A DNA stretch of 5,124 nucleotides, from assembly GCA_028571885.1 (NCBI GenBank), contig JAPVVU010000252.1, forward strand, positions 1 through 5,124, written 5' to 3'. The position numbers and the translations under genes are program-made. The notes beneath the pieces are model-generated. The model ran no database searches and was not told where the DNA came from. It was given only the letters and a program-made list of their open reading frames with translations. This document shows, piece after piece, positions 1-5,044 of this stretch (its first letter is position 1; the number at the start of each line of letters is the position of its first letter). This DNA comes from Gammaproteobacteria bacterium (lineage in GTDB: Bacteria > Pseudomonadota > Gammaproteobacteria > GRL18).

Positions 1-125
1 AACTGACAGGCACCAGCGATAAGCTGAATGCTTTTATTGCATCATTTGACTGTGACAGTATTCTTGAAACAGTCCGTTCTGGCGTGATGGGTATTGCTCG
101 CGGCAGTTCTGCACTGCATTTATAA
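1..125 (+). CDS. ilvN: Acetolactate synthase small (regulatory) subunit, C-terminal end
   Basis: Partial gene, cut by the left edge; the last 40 codons are readable from position 3 to the TAA at 123-125. The peptide runs LTGTSDKLNAFIASF, then ILETVRSGVMGIARG, and ends ALHL. This matches the C-terminus of IlvN/IlvH-type small subunits, where the TG(T/N)SxKLDAF segment and the VRSGxxGxxRG segment are conserved. The family's role is to activate the catalytic subunit, which condenses pyruvate or pyruvate plus 2-oxobutyrate, and to confer valine feedback inhibition through an N-terminal ACT domain that lies outside this window. The large subunit gene (ilvB/ilvI) is expected just upstream. The name ilvH is equally usable for this type. 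ilvC follows 158 nt downstream in the same orientation with no terminator visible between them, so co-transcription is likely. Confidence 0.9.
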   Translation, partial: LTGTSDKLNAFIASFDCDSILETVRSGVMGIARGSSALHL

Positions 126-179
126 ATTCGGACTCTGATTTTAGATCGGGTCTCGGTACATGGCACGGTACAAACTGTG

Positions 180-239
180 ACCAGTAGCAATATATAAAAC
201 TAATTTTAAAACTAATTTTAAAAATAGTAGCTTACTGGT
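180..239. repeat. Inverted repeat enclosing the AT-rich tract before ilvC
   Basis: ACCAGTA at 180-186 is the exact reverse complement of TACTGGT at 233-239. Allowing one bulged T (232), the arms extend inward by GC/GC to nine pairs. The 40-odd nt between them are almost pure A+T. It could form an RNA stem in the ilvC leader or represent two half-sites for a DNA-binding protein. The arms are short enough that chance is possible. Confidence 0.4.
196..219. repeat. 12-nt tandem repeat, two copies, upstream of ilvC
   Basis: AAAACTAATTTT occurs twice back to back (196-207, 208-219) and is followed by AAAAATAG, which starts a third copy. The unit is nearly palindromic (AAAA and TTTT arms around CTAA). 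The tract lies about 65 nt before the ilvC start inside the inverted repeat of 180-239. It could be an AT-rich UP-like or protein-binding tract, or simply slippage-derived. Confidence 0.8.
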
Positions 240-283
240 TGTGATGACTGGAAAGTTACATAAACGATATAAGGTTTGGATTA

Positions 284-1300
284 ATGAACATATACTATGA
301 TAAAGATTGCGATCTTTCCATCATCAAAGGCATGAAAGTCACCATCGTTGGTTACGGTTCTCAAGGTCATGCACACGCTAACAATCTTAAAGATTCTGGT
401 GTGGACGTAACGGTTGCATTACGTGAAGGTTCTGCTTCAGCTGCTAAAGCTGAAGCGGCCGGCCTGGTCGTTAAAAGTGCAGCAGATGCCGTAAAAGATG
501 CTGATGTAGTTATGATTCTGACGCCAGATGAGTTCCAGTTTAAACTTTACAAAGATGATATTGAACCAAATATTAAGCAAGGTGCGACACTTGCTTTTGC
601 TCATGGTTTTAGTATTCACTATAATCAGATCGTCCCACGTTCAGACTTAGACGTTATCATGATTGCGCCAAAAGCACCTGGTCATACTGTACGTTCTGAG
701 TTTGTAAAAGGTGGCGGTATTCCTGATTTGATTGCTATATTCCAGGATGCTTCAGGTAAAGCTAAAGATGTTGCACTGTCATATGCCTCTGGTGTTGGTG
801 GTGGTCGTACTGGTATTATCCAGACAACGTTCAAAGATGAAACTGAAACAGATTTATTTGGTGAGCAGGCAGTACTATGTGGTGGTGCGGTAGAACTGGT
901 TAAAGCTGGTTTTGAAACACTGACTGAAGCAGGTTATGCACCAGAAATGGCTTATTTTGAGTGTCTTCATGAATTAAAATTGATTGTTGATTTAATGTAT
1001 GAGGGTGGTATTGCCAACATGAACTACTCCATTTCTAATAATGCAGAATATGGTGAGTATGTGACTGGTGATAAAGTTATCAATGCTGAAAGTCGCAGAG
1101 CAATGAAAGAAGCATTGGATAATATTCAAAATGGTGAATATGCCAAGCGCTTTATTCTTGAAGGCCAGGCTAACTATCCCGAAATGACTGCACGCCGTCG
1201 TCTGAATGCTGCTCACCCAATTGAGCAAACAGGTGCAAAATTACGTTCCATGATGCCCTGGATTACTGAAAACGCTCTAGTTGATAAAGATAAGAACTAA
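284..1300 (+). CDS. ilvC: Ketol-acid reductoisomerase (NADP+), class I short form
   Basis: Cytoplasmic Mg2+-dependent enzyme that isomerises and reduces 2-acetolactate (valine/leucine branch) or 2-aceto-2-hydroxybutyrate (isoleucine branch) to the dihydroxy acid. It has 338 residues, the usual class I length. The N-terminal Rossmann domain carries GYGSQGHAHANNL at 23-35 and the cofactor loop LREGSAS at 46-52, whose Arg and Ser residues suit NADPH. The all-helical C-terminal domain carries the metal and substrate ligands: D189 and E193 in ETDLFGEQ, E225 and E229 in the ECLHELK stretch, and S250 in NYSIS. H106 in AHGF and K129 in KAPGH complete the active-site set. The start is supported by AAGG 9 nt upstream and by the family's usual N-terminus (xxYYDKDCDLSIIKG). 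Residue 179 is Gln where I recall Glu in close homologues (GII[E/Q]TTFKDE). The gene follows ilvN and ends before a strong terminator, so it probably closes an ilv transcription unit. Confidence 0.98.
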   Translation: MNIYYDKDCDLSIIKGMKVTIVGYGSQGHAHANNLKDSGVDVTVALREGSASAAKAEAAGLVVKSAADAVKDADVVMILTPDEFQFKLYKDDIEPNIKQGATLAFAHGFSIHYNQIVPRSDLDVIMIAPKAPGHTVRSEFVKGGGIPDLIAIFQDASGKAKDVALSYASGVGGGRTGIIQTTFKDETETDLFGEQAVLCGGAVELVKAGFETLTEAGYAPEMAYFECLHELKLIVDLMYEGGIANMNYSISNNAEYGEYVTGDKVINAESRRAMKEALDNIQNGEYAKRFILEGQANYPEMTARRRLNAAHPIEQTGAKLRSMMPWITENALVDKDKN

Positions 1301-1315
1301 TTTTTAACTTCTTAT

Positions 1316-1327
1316 AATCACGTGATT
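1316..1327. repeat. Perfect 12-bp palindrome after ilvC
   Basis: AATCACGTGATT is a perfect palindrome lying between the ilvC stop codon and the terminator hairpin. It is too short to be a terminator and has no T-tract of its own. It may be a dimeric-protein binding site or may be incidental in AT-rich DNA. Confidence 0.5.
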
Positions 1328-1331
1328 GTTT

Positions 1332-1364
1332 AAAAAAAGCCTGCTTTTAGCAGGCTTTTTTTTT
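1332..1364 (+). terminator. Intrinsic terminator of ilvC
   Basis: The GC-rich stem GCCTGC (1339-1344) pairs with GCAGGC (1350-1355) around a TTTTA loop and is followed by nine T residues (1356-1364). Seven A residues (1332-1338) precede the stem and can pair with the T-tract, so the hairpin could also work on the opposite strand. It sits 31 nt after the ilvC stop. It implies that most ilv transcripts end here and that pssA needs its own promoter or read-through. Confidence 0.93.
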
Positions 1365-1470
1365 CATTTCGCATAGATTGGGATTTTATATTTGAACAAG
1401 CTCGCAAAAGATTTATTTTTTGTGGATAATATGTAATTAACTAGAATTCAATTAATTAAAGAATAAAAAC

Positions 1471-2340
1471 ATGGATAATAATAAAATTTCAAATGAAGAC
1501 GAGAACTCTAATCAGAGTGATGTTATTTCTGGTGGCTCTGGTTCTGCTGAGGGCTCGGGTTCAGCCGATGGCTCTAGTTCAGCTGATGGCTCTAGTTTAG
1601 CTAACGGCTCTCACCCTGCTAAAGGATCGTCAACAAGAAAAAGAGGAATTTATCTATTACCTAATTCATTAACGACAGGTGCTTTATTCGCTGGCTTTTA
1701 TGCTGTGATTGCTGCCATGAATGGTCATTTTGAAGGTGCTTCACTGGCTATTTTTATTGCTATGATTCTTGATGGTCTTGATGGTCGAGTTGCTCGTATG
1801 ACCAATACCCAAAGTGATTTTGGTGCTGAATATGACAGTTTATCTGATATGATTTCATTTGGAATTGCGCCTGCATTAATTATGTATACCTGGTCATTAT
1901 CATCATTAGGAAAAATTGGCTGGATAGCTTCTTTTGTTTATGTTGTCGGCGCAGCCTTGCGTCTGGCGCGTTTTAATACACAATTAGGTCATGCAGATAA
2001 GCGCTATTTTCAAGGACTTGCCAGTCCTGCTGCTGCAGGTTTTCTAGTAGGCTTTGTCTGGCTCTGTGCAGAAAATGATATAGCGGGGCAAAGCCTGAGT
2101 TATCTGGTGTTGATATTTACTGTTGGTGTCGGCCTTTTGATGGTGAGCAATGTAAAATATCGTAGTTTCAAGGATCTTGATTTAAAAAATAAAGTGCCTT
2201 TTGTGACGATATTGATTATGGTTTTGATTTTTGTCTCAATCGTTTATCAACCACCATTAATACTGTTCACAATTTTTGCCTTATATACCTTTTCAGGATT
2301 AATAGGCTATCTGATACGGAAATTTAAAAAACTTAAGTAA
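1471..2340 (+). CDS. pssA: CDP-diacylglycerol-serine O-phosphatidyltransferase (phosphatidylserine synthase)
   Basis: Integral membrane enzyme that transfers phosphatidate from CDP-diacylglycerol to serine, giving phosphatidylserine, the precursor of phosphatidylethanolamine. The CDP-alcohol phosphatidyltransferase signature is complete: D101-G102, D104-G105, A108-R109, G118, D122 and D126, of which the Asp residues bind metal and D126 is the presumed catalytic base. Hydrophobic segments lie near 62-83, 90-100, 128-142, 150-166, 187-200, 209-227, 243-259 and 261-282, and the protein ends in a basic tail. This makes it the multi-pass (type II) enzyme and not the E. coli phospholipase-D-like type. 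The conserved core starts near residue 56 (RKRGIYLLPN). Before it lies an odd acidic then Gly/Ser-rich extension with five hexapeptide repeats. The start is constrained: an in-frame TAA lies at 1453-1455 and the next Met is residue 83, inside the core. The ribosome-binding site is weak (AAAGAA). Other proteobacteria often have pssA between ilvC and leuA. Confidence 0.95.
   Translation: MDNNKISNEDENSNQSDVISGGSGSAEGSGSADGSSSADGSSLANGSHPAKGSSTRKRGIYLLPNSLTTGALFAGFYAVIAAMNGHFEGASLAIFIAMILDGLDGRVARMTNTQSDFGAEYDSLSDMISFGIAPALIMYTWSLSSLGKIGWIASFVYVVGAALRLARFNTQLGHADKRYFQGLASPAAAGFLVGFVWLCAENDIAGQSLSYLVLIFTVGVGLLMVSNVKYRSFKDLDLKNKVPFVTILIMVLIFVSIVYQPPLILFTIFALYTFSGLIGYLIRKFKKLK
1534..1623 (+). repeat. 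18-bp tandem repeat (5 units) encoding Gly/Ser hexads in PssA
   Basis: Five in-frame 18-bp units encode GSGSAE, GSGSAD, GSSSAD, GSSLAN and GSHPAK (residues 22-51), and a sixth begins GSS. Units 2-4 share much of their DNA (GGCTCTAGTT and similar), which points to recent duplication followed by drift; the last unit is the most divergent. The segment is predicted to be a disordered cytoplasmic tail before the first membrane helix. Confidence 0.9.
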
Positions 2341-2402
2341 AATTTACTTGCCTGAGATCATATAAGCGATGATTTCAAGGTGATAAATAGCTGTTCCGAA
2401 AT

Positions 2403-2459
2403 AGTGTCCATTTTAGGCGCAAGAACCGTATATGAATATGTCAGTGGACACCTTTTAGG
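2403..2459. repeat. Repeat pair resembling an insertion-sequence end or remnant
   Basis: GTGTCCA (2404-2410) and TGGACAC (2445-2451) are exact inverted copies 34 nt apart. The same pair also aligns as an imperfect direct repeat: AGTG-TCCATTTTAGG (2403-2417) and AGTGGACACCTTTTAGG (2443-2459). TGTCC-type termini occur in several IS families, but no transposase remnant or target duplication is visible, so this is only a candidate scar, small non-autonomous element or protein-binding site. Confidence 0.35.
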
Positions 2460-2466
2460 GATGGTT

Positions 2467-2480
2467 GGAAATTTATTTCC
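2467..2480. repeat. Palindrome upstream of leuA (first)
   Basis: GGAAATTTATTTCC has two perfect 6-nt arms around TT. It lies 96 nt before the leuA start and 13 nt from a second palindrome. It may be an operator half of a pair or a small hairpin. Confidence 0.45.
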
Positions 2481-2493
2481 TTACAAGCCCTTA

Positions 2494-2508
2494 TCCTAAT
2501 GATTAGGA
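2494..2508. repeat. Palindrome upstream of leuA (second)
   Basis: TCCTAATGATTAGGA has perfect 7-nt arms around a single central G, a form more typical of a dimeric repressor or activator site than of an RNA hairpin. It lies just upstream of the AT-rich -10-like sequence at 2524-2540, where a leuA promoter would be expected. The regulator cannot be named from sequence alone. Confidence 0.5.
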
Positions 2509-2575
2509 GCACTTATTTAGTACTAATATATGATAAAATAATACTTTAATTCGCTCTTAACTGGAACTGCGTAAC

Positions 2576-4111
2576 ATGTCTGATAAATTAATAATTTTTG
2601 ATACTACCCTGCGTGATGGCGAGCAAAGTCCTGGTGCATCCATGACCAGAGAAGAAAAAATTCGCATCGCAAAAATCCTGGAGCGCATGAAAGTAGATAT
2701 TATCGAAGCCGGTTTTCCAATTGCCAGTCCGGGTGATTTTGAAGCGGTTAAAGCGGTTGCCGACACCATTAAAGACAGTACTGTCTGTGGTTTAGCTCGT
2801 GCCCTGGATAAAGACATCGATCGTGCTGGAGAAGCTTTAAAAGGAGCTAATTCTTCCAGAATTCATACCTTTATTGCTACTTCACCTATACATATGGAAA
2901 AGAAGTTGCGAATGACTCCCGATCAGGTTGTTGAACAAGCCGTAACAGCTGTGAAAAGGGCTCGTCAGCATACTGATAATGTCGAATTTTCACCAGAAGA
3001 TGCCGGTCGCTCTGAGCTTGATTTTTTATGTCGAATAATTGAAAAAGTCATTGATGCGGGTGCTACTACGATTAATATTCCTGATACGGTCGGCTATAAT
3101 ATTCCTCATCAGTTTGGTGCTTTATTACACAATTTATTAGAAAAGATACCCAATTCAGATAAAGCCATATTCTCTGTTCATTGCCATAACGATCTGGGGC
3201 TTGCTGTAGCAAACTCACTATCAGCTGTTTTAAATGGTGCTCGTCAGGTTGAATGTACTATCAATGGTCTTGGCGAACGTGCGGGTAATGCTTCTTTAGA
3301 AGAAGTTGTGATGGCCATTAGAACTCGTCAGGATGTTTTTAACTGTGATACCACCGTGGACACCACACAAATTGTTCCTGCTTCACGTTTGGTTGCCAGT
3401 ATTACTGGCTTTCCTGTACAGCCGAATAAAGCAATAGTTGGCGCCAATGCCTTTGCTCACGAATCAGGGATCCATCAGGATGGTGTCTTAAAAAATCGTG
3501 AAACTTATGAGATTATGATGGCCGAAGATGTTGGCTGGACTGAAAACCATATTATTCTTGGTAAGCATTCCGGTCGAAGTGCCTTAAAGAGTCGCTTAAA
3601 AGATCTGGGTATTGAGTTTAAATCTGAAGAAAGTTTAAATCAGGCATTTGCACGATTTAAAGAACTGGCCGATAAAAAGCATGAAATTTTTGATGATGAT
3701 CTGCAGGCACTGGTGTCAGAAACGACTTCATCTTTTAACGACGAACACATTAAATTAGTGTCCTTAAAAGTCTGTTCAGAAACAGGTGAAACACCTAATG
3801 CCAGTTTGATTTTAAGTGTTAATGGTGAAGAGAAAAAGGCAGATGCCGAAGGCAGCGGACCTGTTGATGCCGCCTTTAAAGCCATTGAGAAAATTATTAA
3901 TAGTGAATCGGTATTAAAATTGTATTCGGTCAATAATATTACCAGTGGTACCGATGCACAGGGTGAAGTGACTGTTCGTCTGGAAAAATCAAAGCGGGTG
4001 GTTAATGGCCAGGGTGCAGATACTGATATTGTTATCGCTTCAGTTAAGTCCTATCTTAATGCCTTAAATAAATTTATTCTGGCAGATGAAAGGGCTCACC
4101 CACAGCTTTAA
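2576..4111 (+). CDS. leuA: 2-isopropylmalate synthase, type 1 (LeuA)
   Basis: First committed enzyme of leucine synthesis: it condenses acetyl-CoA with 2-oxoisovalerate to give 2-isopropylmalate in the cytoplasm. It has 511 residues, close to the usual length of about 515-520. The N-terminal TIM-barrel catalytic domain opens with FDTTLRDGEQSPG (8-20), with R13 and metal ligand D14. Further ligands are H202 and H204 in HCHNDLG, and N238 at the end of NGLGERAGN (230-238). The second family signature HESGIHQDG and the KHSGRSAL linker follow. The C-terminal LeuA allosteric domain is present to the end, including a GSGPVDAAF segment, so leucine feedback inhibition is expected. The start is supported by GGAA 9 nt upstream and by the standard MSDKLIIFDTTLRDG opening. 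The gene is separated from pssA by a repeat-rich 235-nt gap and probably has its own promoter. Confidence 0.98.
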   Translation: MSDKLIIFDTTLRDGEQSPGASMTREEKIRIAKILERMKVDIIEAGFPIASPGDFEAVKAVADTIKDSTVCGLARALDKDIDRAGEALKGANSSRIHTFIATSPIHMEKKLRMTPDQVVEQAVTAVKRARQHTDNVEFSPEDAGRSELDFLCRIIEKVIDAGATTINIPDTVGYNIPHQFGALLHNLLEKIPNSDKAIFSVHCHNDLGLAVANSLSAVLNGARQVECTINGLGERAGNASLEEVVMAIRTRQDVFNCDTTVDTTQIVPASRLVASITGFPVQPNKAIVGANAFAHESGIHQDGVLKNRETYEIMMAEDVGWTENHIILGKHSGRSALKSRLKDLGIEFKSEESLNQAFARFKELADKKHEIFDDDLQALVSETTSSFNDEHIKLVSLKVCSETGETPNASLILSVNGEEKKADAEGSGPVDAAFKAIEKIINSESVLKLYSVNNITSGTDAQGEVTVRLEKSKRVVNGQGADTDIVIASVKSYLNALNKFILADERAHPQL

Positions 4112-4134
4112 TGAACTAAGCTGATTTTTCTTTT
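4103..4134 (+). terminator. Weak terminator-like hairpin over the leuA stop codon
   Basis: CAGCTT (4103-4108) pairs with AAGCTG (4118-4123) around a 9-nt loop that holds the leuA TAA. ATTTTTCTTTT (4124-4134) follows at once. The stem has only six pairs, three of them G-C, so termination would be partial and the next gene, 39 nt from leuA, could still be reached by read-through. Confidence 0.45.
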
Positions 4135-4150
4135 ATCGGGCTAAAGGCTT

Positions 4151-5044
4151 ATGGATAATCATTTAAGACAACAATATCTCGATGCCATCGGTATTCAGGT
4201 CTGGCAACTGAAGTCTGCTGTGGATAGCGATACGCCTGTTAGTTTAGATGAAGATGTGCATGAATTTATTTCAGAGCCTCAGCCGGTAGTTGAACATGAG
4301 CCTCAGTCGTTAGTTGAACAAAAGCCTCAGTCTGTAGTAGTCGAACAGGAAACTCAGCAAGTCTCACAGGAACCACCTTCATTTATAAGTAAGCCTGAAC
4401 AACTTTCACAAGCACCTCAGCTATCTGAGCCAGTCTCTAATCTAAAAATCAAAGAACCAGTAGAGGCCAAATTAACGCCTGTAGAAAGAGTTGAGCCTGA
4501 TTCAGAATTTGTGCAGACCATTAAAAACTGCCAACAATGTCCAGGCCGTCAAACCCGCCTTAATGCACTGGCCGGTCAGGGTAATAATAATGCCTCTGTT
4601 TTTGTTATCAGTGAAGCCCCCAATGCTGAGGAAGATCGTTTCGGGCATTATCTGAGTGAGCAATCAATGTCACTTTTTCAGTCTATGCTGCAGAGCATTA
4701 ATTCTTATGATGACTATTTTTTTACCGGTATCATCAAATGTCATTCATTGACTGACTTTCTCATCAGCGAAGATGAAATAAATCATTGTGCATCTTTTCT
4801 ACAGTCCCAGATTGAACAGACAAAGCCGTCAGTTTTGCTGGTATTAGGTGCAGCTCAGGCGCAAACAATGCTGCAAAGCAAACAAAGTTTTAATGAACTG
4901 CGCGGCAAGCTTTATCATATTAAAATAAACGACAGGGAATATCCTTTAGTGGTCAGCTATCACCCGGCCTATTTAATACGAAATCCAATCTATAAGAGAG
5001 AAGCACTTAAGGATTTAATCTTGATAAAAAGCCTGATTAAATGA
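4151..5044 (+). CDS. UDG family-4-like protein, probable psi (HolD-like) DNA polymerase III subunit
   Basis: The 297-residue protein has three parts. Residues 5-21 (LRQQYLDAIGIQVWQLK) resemble the N-terminus of E. coli psi (QLQQLGITQWSLR), the peptide that docks on the DnaX clamp loader; W18 would match its key Trp. Residues ~35-118 form an acidic Gln/Pro/Val linker with an 8-residue repeat. Residues ~120-297 are a uracil-DNA-glycosylase-like domain with four cysteines spaced as in Fe-S family-4 enzymes: C127, C130, C197 and C213. A motif-1 relic SEAPNAEED (154-162) and SYHPAYLIR with H271 remain. The PFVG uracil-pocket segment reads YLSE (167-170) and the usual RPPGN after C197 reads HSLTD, so glycosylase activity is doubtful. 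Context favours a replication role: it overlaps rimI, as holD does in E. coli, and I recall a Pseudomonas psi-like protein encoded next to rimI. AAAGG lies only 3 nt before the ATG, a tight spacing. Simple annotation as a uracil-DNA glycosylase is the alternative. Confidence 0.85.
   Translation: MDNHLRQQYLDAIGIQVWQLKSAVDSDTPVSLDEDVHEFISEPQPVVEHEPQSLVEQKPQSVVVEQETQQVSQEPPSFISKPEQLSQAPQLSEPVSNLKIKEPVEAKLTPVERVEPDSEFVQTIKNCQQCPGRQTRLNALAGQGNNNASVFVISEAPNAEEDRFGHYLSEQSMSLFQSMLQSINSYDDYFFTGIIKCHSLTDFLISEDEINHCASFLQSQIEQTKPSVLLVLGAAQAQTMLQSKQSFNELRGKLYHIKINDREYPLVVSYHPAYLIRNPIYKREALKDLILIKSLIK
4274..4348 (+). repeat. 24-bp in-frame repeat in the linker of the psi/UDG-like gene
   Basis: Three units encode EPQPVVEH (residues 42-49), EPQSLVEQ (50-57) and KPQSVVVEQ (58-66, one codon longer), and ETQQ continues the pattern. 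The DNA core GAGCCTCAGxxGxTAGTTGAACA is shared by the first two units, a sign of tandem duplication. The segment forms a flexible tether between the N-terminal peptide and the globular domain. Confidence 0.8.

Larger units (their letters stand above)
126..283 (+). promoter_or_regulatory. ilvN-ilvC intergenic leader with repeats
   Basis: This 158-nt non-coding gap has no intrinsic terminator. It contains a CGGTACA direct repeat (154-160 and 166-172), a 12-nt AT-rich tandem repeat (196-219), and an inverted repeat ACCAGTA/TACTGGT (180-186 and 233-239) around it. TATATAAA at 191-198 could serve as a -10 element, but no convincing -35 sits at the right distance. The ilvC ribosome-binding site AAGG lies at 271-274, 9 nt from the ATG. 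A regulated leader or secondary promoter for ilvC is plausible; no specific regulator is recognised. Confidence 0.35.
2341..2575 (+). promoter_or_regulatory. pssA-leuA intergenic region, likely leuA promoter/leader
   Basis: The gap is 235 nt with no sizeable reading frame. From left to right it holds a weak hairpin GAGATCAT/ATGATTTC (2354-2376, one G-T pair, no T-tract), a repeat pair with a GTGTCCA/TGGACAC inversion (2403-2459), two perfect short palindromes (2467-2480 and 2494-2508), and an AT-rich stretch with -10-like hexamers (TAATAT 2524-2529, TATGAT 2529-2534). TTAGGA at 2503-2508 is at best a poor -35 and lies within the second palindrome. The leuA ribosome-binding site is GGAA at 2563-2566. 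A leuA promoter with an overlapping operator is a reasonable guess; neither element is proven. Confidence 0.4.

Noticed and set aside
437..1228. Antisense reading frames inside ilvC (60 and 78 codons)
   Set aside because: They lie wholly opposite strongly conserved ilvC codons, show no recognisable domain and have no supporting ribosome-binding site.
1392..1430. TTGAAC and GATAAT as a sigma-70 promoter for pssA
   Set aside because: The hexamers are separated by 27 nt, far from the usual 17; a pssA promoter is expected here after the ilvC terminator, but this pair does not define it.
2354..2376. Hairpin GAGATCAT/ATGATTTC after pssA as a terminator
   Set aside because: It has a short AT-rich stem with a G-T pair and no T-tract after it.
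2557..3933. Antisense reading frames opposite leuA (86 and 97 codons)
   Set aside because: They are Ser/Leu-rich shadow translations of the conserved LeuA sequence with no family resemblance.
4151..5044. Plain catalytic uracil-DNA glycosylase assignment
   Set aside because: The uracil-pocket residues of family 4 are replaced, while the N-terminal peptide and rimI neighbourhood point to a psi-like role; it is kept only as an alternative.
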